64,000 bases of DNA from Stercorarius parasiticus (taxonomy: Eukaryota > Chordata > Aves > Charadriiformes > Stercorariidae): the NCBI GenBank assembly GCA_013396915.1, contig VWZL01000658.1:1127473-1191472 (forward strand), read 5' to 3'. The position numbers and the translations under genes are program-made. Numbering within the stretch: position 1 is the first letter of the stretch; each line of letters begins with the position of its first letter. The notes below the pieces were generated by a model. The model made no database searches. It was given only the letters and a program-made list of their open reading frames with translations, and had not been told where the DNA came from. Of this stretch, positions 1-12,449 are shown piece by piece.

Positions 1-1201
1 ATATTTCCCCACAGCTGAAGCACAGCAGGGAAGGTATTACAGATTGGTTCCACTTACGCAGAAGGAATAAATTCCTTGTCCTGCACAGTTTAGAATTCAG
101 TTATCTGGAATTTAAGCTGCACTTCAGTAAATCATACTTACAGCCTACAGGTGTAAAGGATTTTAATGAATTTCATAGAAGAGTTATAAACTAAAACTAA
201 ACATATTGGAAAGGGAACCCATTAGAAACTTATATAATGCTTGTTTGAGGATCTGAGCAAAGCAAAAAAATATCACAACTTAATTATCTGAGTCTCCATT
301 AGTCTACAACACTTTAAAGAAAAAAGAAATCTATCTGTGGTTTTGTTTTAAATATCTTACTGTGGAGCAACTCATTCATCAGGCAGATCTTACAGGAAAC
401 TAAAGATGTGTCATATGCATTTTGGGGAAAAAATAAAAGTGTAAGTTGTTTTGACTTTGTTCTTAGCTTTCTTACACCTCACAGTCTACAGCTGAGGCTT
501 TGAAACTGGTCCTAACATTTCACTCCTTCAGTTACTTTCAGAAAAAAAAAAAAGAAAAAGAAAAAGCCAAGCACATAATCTACATTCCAGTCATTCATGA
601 TCTCTGTGTAACAATTAAAACCTATCCATTTCATATCCGAATGAACTCTTAGTAATTTCACTTGTGCTTTGCATGAGCTAAGTATGTAATTACCAACCTG
701 TGAAGTCTGCACTTTTTTTTTTTTAAAATAAATCTGTCCACTGAAGTATGCTGGTTTTTGGTTTGTTTTTCAATCTTTTTTTCTTTTTTTTTTTTTAAAG
801 TGTGCCATTTAAATAGCTTATTGGCTCCTGTGGAACAAACTCTTCAAAGGATCTCCAAGTTAGGCAAGAATACTCGAACAAGCTCTTACCCTTCTGAGAA
901 CTTTCACATCCTGATAGAGCACATGGGACCTCCATCTAAAGATCTCATCACAAGAACCCCCACCAAATGGTACTTAGCTAATTTATTTCTAAAGAACAAA
1001 AGGTATTAATCACAACAAAACATAAGCCTGTAGTTTCAGGGAAATAAGCTCCATCAGACTGTGTCATCCAAGCCGCTCTTTTTTTATGTTTCTGCCTTGA
1101 CTTTATCAACACTAAGGAACACCATGAAGAACCTTCTTCATGGCCAATTGGCAATTGACGTTGAAATTTTGAAAGTAGTTATTAAAAGAAAAGTTAGTTA
1201 C
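1..1201 (-). other. CARF: CARF intron, left edge of window
   Basis: This is the intron that follows the CARF exon ending at 1202; the next coding exon was not found and must lie beyond the left edge. It is AT-rich with T and A runs near 541-552 and 782-797. A plus-strand open stretch at about 801-1009 follows a T-rich tract and an AG, but I could not match it to any protein. No repeat family was recognised. Confidence 0.6.
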
Positions 1202-1391
1202 CTGCATTGACAAAGGGGATCCCATCATATGGGACATACTGAGATTTCCACATCAACCGTGTGGCGGGTTTGGCTGGGCTTGGAGACTGGCGCGTCCCCC
1301 ACACACTTTGTGTTTGCTGCTTGTGTAGCGTTAGAACACTCTCTAATTCTGTCTCGCTCACACAATAGCCGCGGTACGAGTCCCCAATTTT
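1202..1391 (-). CDS. CARF: CARF coding exon 6 (last in window)
   Basis: The exon is 190 nt. Its acceptor is TGCAG and its donor is GCAG/GTAACT. It encodes [20 protein letters not shown], a glutamine-rich linker, then [20 protein letters not shown], and is nearly identical to the remembered human protein. It leaves one base for the next, off-window exon. Confidence 0.95.
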
Positions 1392-4300
1392 CTGCATGGA
1401 AAGGAGGTGAAATAATAGGATTATTCACCCAGCTGACTGCTGAACATTACACAAGAAAACAAAAGCAGTCAGGGACTCTGGCAGGTGAGGACACAGGCTC
1501 AAATTTTTGGCATTTTATGTTTTTTTCCCCCAACACTAGCATCCTCACAAATAGATTTACCACAGGACCCAACAACAGAGCAGTCCCCACCAAGGTCAGG
1601 AGTTTGTCAGCCCTCCAAGACCCTAAGTACACCAAGAACCCCTGAAAACATTACAGTTGCTGCCAACTCCATAGGACAACTTCACTCCTGTCGTTTCCTC
1701 CACCACACACACTTCAGTCGTGGTCACCTCCTAGACAAATTCATCTTAGGTGAACATTTTTCACTTGACTCCCACAGAAAATCTCTGAAGCACTAAAAAA
1801 TGTCTATGCATCTACTTCAACACACACATGCTGCACTGAGCTTGAGCAGAATAAACCTGCTTCTACCACCAGTAACTACCTCGCTCGCTCAGTACACTAA
1901 CTTTGAATTGAATGTCTCATGTAAAACCCCTCCCAATCTTCAAGGCACTCTTCATTCTCAACATTACACAGAAACATAATATACCAAATTTGCCATGTGC
2001 AAAGTGATGACGGTTTCAATGAACTCTGCTGAGCTCTGGGCAACTCCAGAAAAACTGTATCTAACATAACTCAAAAAAAAAAAAAAAAAAAAAAAAAACA
2101 ACAACAACAAAAAACCCCAAACAATTTGATGACTTTGCAACTTTGCAACATCCCCTGTGACAGCTGTTCAGCTACTCAGAGTTATCACAGCTGGTTCAGT
2201 GCTGGTCTATCAGGGCCAGCCAGTAAGCAGTGAAAGCACTGGGAAAGCAAAGAGCTTTCCATCTGAATTCAGAATGCCATGCTCCCTTCTGTTCATATGC
2301 AGCTTAGGATCAGGCTGACCAAGCAGTTGGAAGTAACACCCAGAGTAGATTGCCAGCTCAGCCTTACAGCATATGTGTGGGGCAAATGCATGGTGAATAA
2401 GTACTAAAGTCTAATGGATCTACTTAGCCACCTTCCATGACAGAGCAGCCAGGTGTTTAAATAATACTGACAACAAAAGCAGCAACAATCTCTCTTGAAA
2501 ATTATTATCGTACAAATACTTCAGTGACAACTGCATAAAACCTGCCTCACGGTCACCCAAGAAAAACATCTGTGGTTAGCAAGACCTAAAGTCAACAACG
2601 AACAAACGCACACCTTGTGAATGAACTGGGCCAACAGAGTGTTGCTGCTAGCGCAAGCCCAAAAGCAGAAGGTTGTGTATGCACCGACTGCACGAGTCAT
2701 TCTGAGATCCCAGTTGCTCACACTTCAGCAGCTCACCACGCTGCTCCAGCAGTTAAGAAAGTCTACATAGGCTGCACTCACAGAGCTGTGGTGAGAAAGA
2801 GAAGCTGGCAATTGTTCAGCCAGAAATTATAAATAACATTTCTGTCCAAAACTTGCTCTGAAAAATATCCAGGAGAAGCAAAGCAGCCTGAGAAGTACCA
2901 GAAGTACCTTCTTTACAGAAACCTGGGATGCCCCCTTTCGCAAGAGGGATTACAGTACCACTCCACACAGTGAATACTGCATGATCAGCATTTTTCTTTC
3001 CACCTGTCACTAAAACCAGGTCATTGACCTTATTCTAGGGAGACAAGAGAAGACTGATAACTGTTATCACTGCTTTTCTGGCACAACAGTTTAAGGCACT
3101 GTCTGCTATTCTGGCTTTAATTCTGCACAAGATAGATAATTTTTCCAAAATTGGTGGGAGGGGAGATGAGAAGAAGAAAACCATATAGCACAAAGGATCT
3201 TTGCTCTCTAGGAGCTTCCCAAGTAGGAACAAATGGACAAACGAGACCATCCGCACTACACAAATAAATGAACTTAGTTTTGTACAGTTAATTAATCAAA
3301 CGCAGTTTTTAATTATATTCTATTTCAGTATGCTGATACATGCTGGAAATGCATTCCGATCAGACCACTGAAAATTAAGTGGGTTATAGAAAATAACTTT
3401 TTTTTTTTAAATTTAAAATCTACTTTTTATTAACAGTGTAATTACCCTGAAGTAATCTGATACTTTCCAACTCCAGCCAAGCTCCAAGCCAAAAAAAGGA
3501 GCAATTTCTTCTCTGTTCCCTGGCCTCATCTCAGGAAGCATACATAAAAGCTTACACTGAAGCACACATATCAAGACTGCAGTTTTCCTTGAGTGAGTTA
3601 GCAGCAGGATACCAGAGGCATTACACTGTCTAGGCACAGCAAGTGTAAGCTGAACATTTCATGGCAGTCAGGGAATCAACACCAAACACAGAGCTTAGTG
3701 CTAATTTTGGACAGCTGCAGCTTTTACTGCTCTGTGTTTGCCTGCGGTCCTAACTGCCAGAGAAGTCACTGCCCTTTGGAGTTCAGTCTTGGCCAGCTCC
3801 CTGCAATATACAATTGTGTCCTGGTTTGAGATGAAACAGAACCAATATTATTTTCAGTAGTTTTCAGTTAAGTCTCTTCTAACTGATTGGCAGCATGTAC
3901 TGAGGCTATGCCACGGCTTCAACTGCTGGCATCTTCTGTGAAATTCACACAGACCTCAGCACTGTTTGTTTCTATTCTGGCAAGTGACTGAAAGAGCAGA
4001 ATTGTGAGTTGCCGCATTTATCTGCCCCTCCACCAGATCTCCAGATTCCAGTTGGACTCTTCTATCCTGTTGCTAGTAACAATACGTTCTGCAAGACAGT
4101 TACACCTGAAAGATTAATGACTCCTCAAAATGCCATTGTCTCTAGTGTGTGCCCATGAAAAGGCACATGCATCCTAGCAGTCTCCAGTGGATTCACACTG
4201 CGTAACTGAAACTCGGCAAAGCAACTCTGCTGGTAACACACAAGGATGAAGAGAATTTAGGTTATTCCTCCTTGGATGGGCTGACTCTGCACGGAAAACA

Positions 4301-7300
4301 ACAACAAAATAATACTTTTTTTTTTTAAAGGAACAGGGAGGATTAATGCATACAAGCAATAGTTCTGCTGAACAGCAGAGGCAGATATTCGTATTCTCAG
4401 AACACATTCAAACACACAGTATTTTGACTTTCTTTTCTTCAAAAATAAGAACTCTTCTATAAATGCTGCTGCTGTGAATTTTAAACACAGCAGGTGAAAT
4501 TTCTTCTAACAGATTCAGACAGACCAAGCAGACCATAACACAAGTCCTCCTTCAACATGAAAACAATAAGGATTCAGATAAGTTACATCGATGTTATGAC
4601 AGGAAAGTATGTGCCACATAGTGCTAAAAGCACAGTAACAGGGGCTATACATCTTACTGGACTTCTAACAACTAACTTTTGAATTAAGTGACTCATTCTG
4701 TGAAAACAGTATCTCCATCATGGAAGAATTAGTGTTATTAATTTTATGACCATTTATATGATATAAAATGCATATAAGAAAAAGAGAAATAGATTAACAT
4801 ATCTAGTTAATTTAAAAAAAATATTTTAAGTGGATACAGAAAGAAATTCCATTTCTAAACTCCTGCAACTGCAATTTCGAGTTATCAGTGGCCAAGCCAA
4901 GAGGAAAAACCTCAAACGGTAGAGATATCTAAAGAAGTGAACCAGCTAGAGATAATAGGAGTCTTCCTTTAAAAAGTATTAAGAGAAAGTAAAATAAATA
5001 TCTATCAGGAAGAGTATGGTAGTATGAGGAAGGGGTAGGTGATCTCTCAAGAATCTTCCCATCTCCCCTCCCTTCCTTTTAAATGATTTATGATGCATTC
5101 TAGCTATTAACATCATCCCAGTCATCAGGACAGTTCTGCAGACATCTAACAATATGCAAATAAAGAGAGAGTTCTGTTTAGGTCAAAAGCTGTCACTGGG
5201 AATGAAGACAGAGCACTTTCTAACAAAAGAGAAAACACACACAGGTAACCATGCTGGTAAAAAAAACCCCCAAAACTCAAACAAAAAAAACAACCAAAAA
5301 ATCCGTGAGAATACCTAAAATAGAAATCCTCAGTAAAACATTGACATTAAGGTGCTCTGTTAAGTCCCAGACTTGACCCTGGTGAGTCACACGGATTTTG
5401 ATTTCTAATTGACAACAGAAACTAATATGAACCATTGCAGACTTAGGCCAGGCAAAAGCAATTTTATTCTTTAATTAATGGATCACTAAGGGCAACAAAA
5501 AACCAGTTTGCTCAGGAGAAGACAACAGAGCTTGCACTGTAGTTCAACAGTGAACTCTAACGTGGCATACAGAGTGTAGATCAGCGGCTTTTCTCAGTGC
5601 TGTATGGCATCAAGATTTCGGAAGCACATTTTTTTACTTCAGGAGCTGTTAATGGCCAGTTATTCTAGTATCCCGCAAAAAGGAAGGGATTCCATAGCAT
5701 TTGACGTGTTTAAATGTGCTAGTAGTACCAATGCTATTTCATAATACCAGGAAGCTTGAACATAGCTTCTACAACTATAAACATTTTTCCTTTCATGGAA
5801 TAGGACCAATATCTTAGGTCTACATGATAAAACATCATGTCAGAATTCTTGACAGCCCACCTCACAGCTCCTGAGCCGGCGTGCCCATGCAGGTGTATTT
5901 GGCGGCAATGGCTGGACAGGGATGGGAAAGGGATCTTCCACTACCCTGAAAAATAAAAAAATATAGTAAAAGTCTATACAGAGATACAGAAAAGTAACAA
6001 TTTAATGTAAACTACAGATAACATATCAAATCAGTGCATTATGTATAACTCTACAGCATACGATCAAACTATAGATATTGTATCAACTTGCCTTAAAAAC
6101 CTGGGGTTCATTTTCCCCATATTCCCCATATCATTGTTAAAATAATTCACAGTAAACGGAAGTATTTAAAAAGCCCACTGTTTTCTACATTTAAGGAGAC
6201 CCTGAGCATTCAGTATTCTCAGTGTTGTTGCCTGACAACAATAGACAAAACATAGTGAAACAGACGAGTTGATTGTTTTGATAATTTTCTTACGCAGACC
6301 TATGTTAAAATACTAAAGATTAAAACCAGTACCAAACACTTGTTAAATGCTGCACATTTCAGTATACTTTAAATTACTGAAAACAAGTTCCAATAACTAT
6401 TTTAACTAAGTATGTAGTTTCTCCATTCCCCAAAACCTGGGGCAGAAACAGCACTTACTCGATGTTCACTATTTCAAAACTTAAGTGCATCACCTCCTGC
6501 CCATGCAAATCTGTTTACTTTCCGGGATTATTTTTCTAACATGTACAGACTGTGTTCACAAAATCCATTCACAAACTGTTTCTCTTCACTTTAAATCTTT
6601 AAATGTTTCTTGAACATTTGCTGTAGTAAGATTATTCTAATCTCTTCCATGTCTCGATTTCAATAGTGCATAAATCAATGCAAATCCAGCCTGCAGTCCA
6701 CAGAGCAAACACTGCCTTTGGGTTTGTTTTTTTTTTCGTTGGCATTTTTGTTTCGTTTGTTTGGTTTGGTTTTTTTTACGCAGAAAAGAATCCCAGAGTA
6801 TTCAGGAACTAAAATAGTAGGCATTACTTAGCACAGGGACACAATCAGGTGGATATCAAGAGAAGAGAACTTTAGAAACTTTGCTAACCAATCTGCTCAT
6901 CTGCGTGTTCCACAGAAACGCGCTGTTAGCAGCTACTTCCTCAGCTTATCAAAAAAAGCTGAAGAAGCTATCCAGAAAGCAAAGACTTAATGCCAACTGT
7001 TGTTAATTGTTACCTAAATGTCAACTATTGTTAAGAGTGTTAATGCCAACCATTGAAATCTCTACCTAAAAAAATCAATCTCTTCTTGTGGGAGGATGGT
7101 TTATATAGCTTTTAGCATACTCATACAAGAAACTCTGCTCCCTCACACCTCAACTTTCCCTGCAGTTTCTTCACTGGATCACTTTCAACCCCTGGTTGGC
7201 AGTATCAGTGTCTATTTCGAGTAATTTCAGTAATTCGCACTGTGCTACTTTAAATGCCCACCTATTGCTCTGGCCAGAATATATCCAACTGTATCTGGAA

Positions 7301-10300
7301 TACAGGTACTTTAATCACTTTTTCCACTGCTCTGGCACATACAAAAGCTGCCTACAGAGTTAGCTACACATCATTCACTAATACTAAGGGTTCATACCCT
7401 CTATTTTATGGTAATTTTGTGATAACCATTACAAAAACAAACTGCAAGAAAAAAAGACAGTACTAACAGTGGATCAAAGCAATTGTTCATCCTTTTAACT
7501 TCTGACCTACCTGCTGGTTGTTTTTTTTGATACGGTGAGAGATGCCTGCGGATGTAGAATGTAACTGCTTGCACTGTCTGCTATAGCAGCCACCGCCACA
7601 GTCTGCAAGTTCCCATCCCCACACTTCTCTTCTGAAACATCTTTGCAAAAATAAAACATCCTCCTGGTTAATAACTGAGCTCAGAATGGGGAAATGACAA
7701 GCTATGATTAAACTTTGTGTGTTGGAAAAGCAAGCATTTTTACATATGAGATAAGATTTCTAGATGACAAAGTAGTTTAGTAGTTGTGAATCAATACTCA
7801 AATTTTAGGCACACATATGAAGATATACTTGATAAGGTTGTTTGTACTCAAGGACTTTAGTAATCATGTTAATGTTAATGAATCCTTCCACAACAAAGCA
7901 AATAATCAGAAGAACTCATAAATTACTCTGCTTTACATTTCCACAAATCCATATAAGATTATACAATTATTTTGTTCAGCTGCATATCACACACTGGTTG
8001 CTTTTAAAAATAAGAAAAAAGGAGATTATAATACTGCTTTGTACTTCAAAAAGAACACCAAAACAAGAAAAAACAGGCCTCTTGTAATTGAATCTGACAT
8101 GCTGTTAGAACAAATGTTTTAGCCTTTCTTGATAACAGGGAGAAATCCATAAGGCAAAAAATACTGTTAGAGTGAAGCCTCTGTGTATAGTTAAACAAAA
8201 ACATAATGGAAAACTGTGAAAGCAGACACTTAATACTTTGGTCTCAACATAAAGAGAAGGGACCTTTCTTTAGATGTGGGATTTTTGCCCTTCAGTTTCA
8301 AAAGCTTCTTTCCCCCATCCCAAGAGAGCAATGATAAGCTACTGACTGAGTACAGAAATCACTCCCCTTTAAAGCTTCTGCCAGAAGATTCATAAGTGTG
8401 CACCTCAGAGTAACACCACTCCGGCTCAAAGCTCAGAGCCCTGGTTCCTTCTACATAGATGTGCCCTTAAGGCACCAAGGTCTATTCAGAAGCCCGTGCC
8501 ATTTCATGCATTACCACCACCTACAGGCAAGTGAAACTCAAGGGCTGACAGTCCATTCTCCTTCCCCTTTAATTTCGATAGTAAAGCACTGACAAATCTT
8601 CCTAACTGTCTTTTAAAGATCAAATAACTACTAAGTCTTTTACACAGCACGTCTCTAGAAAAAAAACCACAAACAAACAACAAAAAAAAGAAAACACAAG
8701 AAAACCCCTGTTGCAGAACATCTATTCAAATACTGTGAAACTGAGCTATTTGCAAACAGGGAGCCCCAAGTAGGATGAAAAATGGGAATACAAAAATACT
8801 ATCCAGCATCACAACTTATTGACTACAAAAAGTAGCCGCAACTTTTAGTAACTGAAGGCTCAGGTTAAAGTCACCTTAGACTACACTGTAACCAAATGGT
8901 GTTTTTACCGCTGCAAGAGCAGGTGGAGAGGGAGGGAAGGACAAGCTTCAGGGTAGCACAAGCCTTTCAAAGCAAGGTCATGAAACCATACTCCAACTGC
9001 AAGTTAAAAAGGCTGGATCATGACTTGAATCCCAACTCTTTTTTGTATCCACCAAGCATCAGGACTCTAGTCTTACTTTTGAGCTCTCATTCCACAGCAG
9101 CACTTAACTAGTGCTGAGATTTTGAGAATTTCCTCAAATTTTGAGAATTTTATACAAAAAAATGCAAAAACAGTTTAAAAAACCTTGTGCCAACCTAGTT
9201 CTCAGTCTTATTCTGTGAACGTAAACTAGTACACAGCATTTTGCCACCCAGCAAGGCTTGCAGATAAATAATCAATGCTTTCAGATTTCAGTATGTCCCT
9301 TTTCTAGAGAAAAGCTCAAAATTCATGCTTCTAGCTGTGCATCTCATCACATACTTAAAACGTGACATTTAACACACTGAGGGGAAAAAACTTAGCAATG
9401 GAGTGAAAGACACATCTCTTCACTGGGAATTGGGTTTCTACCTAGGTACTTCATTCCTGGCTTCACAAAAGATGCATCAAGACCAGTGATCTCCGGAACA
9501 GACCGGAAGAACATTAATTCTTCTATCTGCACTACATGAATCAACTACTTCACTCAAAATGAAGTAAACAGTGAAAATTTGAAGCTGATACTACAGCTGT
9601 CTGACTTGGCAGAAATATTATTATTAATGGTAAATAAGGCTTTTGTCCAACAGAAAGTGTTGTGTTCATAAACAGAAAGCAGATGCAATAAGTACGTATT
9701 TTTGTCTTATAACTGACTAAGAAAAGGAAACACATACAAACAAGGCTCTTAAAAAAAAGAGATCATGCAGGCTACGCATAGTCACAGAAACACACACCCT
9801 CAAGTCCCACATGTCAAACTCACCCTGTGTGCTGGTCACATCGAGCAGCTGACCTTGAGGAATAATCACTTGGGCCATTCCTGGCTGGGCAGAAGGAATG
9901 ACATGCAGCACCTGTCCATTTTCTGACTGGCTGGCAACAATCATCTGTAAGGCAATCATACAAAACCATGTATGGCGCTAGTCTGTATGGTGATCATCAT
10001 GCAGCATGACTGGGCTTGCTTAGTATCAGAACAGGAAATATTTTGGTTGCAATTAGGACCTGTAAATTAACTTGATTTCACATAATAAGGAAACTGTCTA
10101 TTTACCATCAATTTCTTAAAATTACTTTCCCCCTTTAAAATAGGCCTTTAATTGATTAAAGGAGAGAAAAAAACCCTAAACTTACAAGATTCTACAATGA
10201 ATTACACATTTATTTGAAACTTACAATGCTATTATTAAAGCTATCAAAAACCATTCATAGTTGGATTCACTGTAACCTCTTTCATGGACAAGCAGAATTA

Positions 10301-12406
10301 ATCATAACATATAAAATTTTTTACCTTTACTTCTAAGAAACTGACCTCTATGGGCAGTATTTATGCAAAAGCAGATAAAAGAAAAGCTCTAATACTTCAA
10401 AAAAAATTAATAAATTAAATCTCCCAGAATTCTGGAAAACTTAAACTCCTTATGGTAAATTTTCCTATAATTACCAAGGACTTGTTCCCAGGAATGTTAT
10501 AAAACCTAGAATAACATATAATATCAGCTTGTTTCTGATTTATTATGCTTTAAATGAGTGAAGTGTCTTTAGTGCCAGTACAACACATGCCAACCAAAAC
10601 CTCTGGGTGAGAGGGTTACCTTTTTACAAAAGAAGTGTTAAGAATTTCAAAGCGATGTTTTAAGCAAATTAATTGGGGGGAAGGAGAGACATAATGTGTT
10701 AGCTTATTCCTAATGTTCCAATCCCCCCAGAAAACACAGAGAGACTTATCCAGGGAATATAGAGAAAGCAGCAGTGGTAGAAGTATGAGATCTCATCACA
10801 CAATAACATCCAGGCTTGATAATGACAAAAGACATAAGTTGTTGTTTAATAAAATTAGTAACGGTTGGAGGCAGAATTTGCCTACCTGAGGAAGGGCAAC
10901 TGGAGCATGAACTGAAGCACTGAAAAGTTTCACCTTGTTGCTAGAGATAAAGTCTGAATCAGCTGCTGTTACAACAAACAAGCACCACATAAAAGAGTTC
11001 TTCAAAGAGCTCCCTCGTCTGTGAATACACCACCTGCCCTGTTTCAGCCACACTCACCATCTGCGCGCTGGGCCCTCCGAGGGGCTGCAGCTCATAGAGA
11101 GGCTGCCCGCTTTGGTCTACCAGCTGGAACTCCTCTGCAGAGCGAGGCTGTGGCTGGGGTGGCCGTGAAGGCGCGGCTGATGATGGAGAACTGCCCGACA
11201 GGCATACTGCAATGGGCAAAGCTGCAGGAGAGTCACTCTGTCCGAACAACGGATCCCTGGAATCCATGCAGGTTAGATGCTTTCACAGAGGAAAAACAGT
11301 AAAATGTACTTTAATTTGAGTAGCAATTCCTCTTAAAAAAAAAAAAAGAAGAGAACATTTAAAACCAGTGTGCTGTATTGTATACTCTGAAGGAGCTCTT
11401 GTCCTTCTGATCAAGGGGCTACTAGCTAACACTGGCAGTTCTATTTTTCTTTTCTATTTCCATACTGAAAACGTGCTAGTATTTCTGCTTCCTAGAACAA
11501 ACTCTCTCCACTAAGGGGAAAGAAAATCCCTTGTGTCCAAAACCTGTTCCCTAAAACCACTCATCACTTTAAAACACTCAAGTCTACCCAGAAACTGAGA
11601 GAACTTATACCAAAAACAAAACTGTAAAACATCCACCATCTTGATTTGACTTCAAAAGAAATCCTAGATACTATTCTATTCGGCCTTTAGCTATGAAGAC
11701 GTGTTTAGCTATGAAGACAAAAATCTCTGAATGTTTTCTTAATTCTTTACCACAGAAGAAACAAACACAAGCAACACAAACCCACCAATTCAAGTCCAAG
11801 AATTACACAGTGCAAGACCAAGAATCACATTTCGCAAGTCTCAAAAAATAGGTACTCAGAGCTTACTCTCATCAAGCTTGCAGAATCAAGGTCTTGCAGC
11901 ACATCCCATTTTCATTAAATTTAAATGTTTAAGCACAAATATCCATGTCTTGTTGCCACGTTTGGTCACTAAGCAATTTGACCTGATTTTCAAGTGGTCT
12001 GAACCCCTCCTACTCCAAGGCATGCTATCAAGTATTCTTTTATTAAAGAATTTTGTTAATGCAATAAAACATATATTTCTTCAGCACCATAACAGGATCT
12101 ATTAATATAATTACTACACATTGTCATTACATGTATCATCTGGATATTCATCAGTTCAACACTGAAGGGCATAAGAATCCCAAGGGAAGGAGCTTTTGTA
12201 CTTGTTTAAAAGACACAATGTACTACTATAAAGGCAAGAAAAAAACACATTGATAAAATATCATACTGTAAATTCATCAGAGAGAATGTAAAGAAAGCAT
12301 CTACAAAGAAAGGACATTCATACCTCACCTGAACACCCCGATCATTTGCTTCTGACTCTCCTGTACTATTACAGTTGCCTATGAACAAATCATTAGATCC
12401 TTCCAT
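1202..12406 (-). CDS. CARF: CARF, calcium-responsive transcription factor, 5' part (six coding exons)
   Basis: CARF (ALS2CR8) is a nuclear transcription factor that binds calcium-response element CaRE1 of the BDNF promoter and mediates calcium-dependent transcription. Coding exons in transcript order are 12406-12329, 11279-11058, 9944-9824, 7640-7511, 5945-5861 and 1391-1202. Their phases join without a stop, giving 275 codons plus one base. Matching motifs include [46 protein letters not shown] and [18 protein letters not shown]. The last exon lies in the most conserved part, the start of the region I associate with DNA binding. The ATG at 12406 (MEGSND) corresponds to the human MEQSND start. 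The C-terminal half is outside the window. WDR12 is divergently transcribed from the shared CpG island, as in mammals. Identity is very secure; exon edges rest on splice consensus and phase. Confidence 0.95.
2073..2098. repeat. Poly(A) tract followed by (CAA)n
   Basis: A homopolymer of 26 A is followed by ACAACAACAAC and more A. It could be the tail of an old retroposed insert, but no parent element is recognisable next to it. Confidence 0.8.
3817..4140 (+). mobile_element. Possible LTR fragment (TGTCCTGGTTT start)
   Basis: The stretch begins TGTCCTGGTTTGAGATGAAA, a form shared with the 5' end of several avian LTR families. No matching CA end, paired LTR or internal retroviral sequence was seen. 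The right boundary is a guess. Old copy, no coding content. Confidence 0.3.
5861..5945 (-). CDS. CARF: CARF coding exon 5
   Basis: This 85 nt exon has acceptor TTTTTCAG and donor GTGAG/GTGGGC. It encodes [20 protein letters not shown], then ARRLRSCE. Two bases complete the split codon from the previous exon, and it ends in phase 0. Confidence 0.9.
5946..7510 (-). other. CARF: CARF intron 4
   Basis: AT-rich intron. Around 6990-7070 short repeats of the type ATGCCAACT...TACCTAAA occur. I see no exon or recognised element. Confidence 0.6.
7511..7640 (-). CDS. CARF: CARF coding exon 4
   Basis: This 130 nt exon has acceptor TTGCAAAG and donor AGCAG/GTAGGT. It encodes [27 protein letters not shown] and [10 protein letters not shown]. 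The YILHPQ core matches human CARF. It takes one base from the exon before and leaves two. Confidence 0.92.
7641..9823 (-). other. CARF: CARF intron 3
   Basis: AT-rich intron with A-rich stretches (8655-8705). No exon or recognised repeat family. Confidence 0.6.
9824..9944 (-). CDS. CARF: CARF coding exon 3
   Basis: This 121 nt exon has acceptor TTACAG and donor ACAGG/GTGAGT. It encodes [20 protein letters not shown] then [20 protein letters not shown], aligning without gaps to the human segment. It starts in phase 0 and leaves one base. Confidence 0.95.
9945..11057 (-). other. CARF: CARF intron 2
   Basis: AT-rich intron of 1.1 kb with no recognised repeat or second exon. Confidence 0.6.
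11058..11279 (-). CDS. CARF: CARF coding exon 2
   Basis: This 222 nt exon (74 codons, phase 0 at both ends) has acceptor TGTGAAAG and donor GCAGATG/GTGAGT. It begins [18 protein letters not shown], runs through a Pro/Ser-rich segment, and ends [14 protein letters not shown]. Its GC content is much higher than in the flanking introns. Confidence 0.94.
11280..12328 (-). other. CARF: CARF intron 1 (coding)
   Basis: Intron of about 1 kb. It holds a 15-base direct repeat TTTAGCTATGAAGAC at 11686-11700 and 11704-11718. Nothing else recognised. Confidence 0.6.
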
Positions 12407-12449
12407 AGCAATGTCATGGGCAGCTCCATTTTTTCCATTACAAGATAAC
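12329..12449 (-). CDS. CARF: CARF coding exon 1 with start codon
   Basis: The acceptor is TAACTTTTCCAG with the exon starting at 12449; the donor is GTTCAG/GTGAGG. Coding starts at ATG 12406-12404 ([14 protein letters not shown]) and runs 26 codons. The 43 bases before the ATG are 5' UTR. They are open in the same frame, but human CARF starts at the equivalent methionine, which decided the start. Confidence 0.88.

Larger units (their letters stand above)
1392..5860 (-). other. CARF: CARF intron 5 (coding numbering)
   Basis: This is an intron of about 4.5 kb. It holds a run of 26 A at 2073-2098 followed by CAA units, and an LTR-like sequence start at 3817. No exon with CARF similarity was seen on either strand. 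Confidence 0.6.

Noticed and set aside
3817..4400. Full-length endogenous retrovirus in the CARF intron
   Set aside because: Only an LTR-like start is visible. No second LTR, primer-binding site or gag/pol/env-like reading frame was found.
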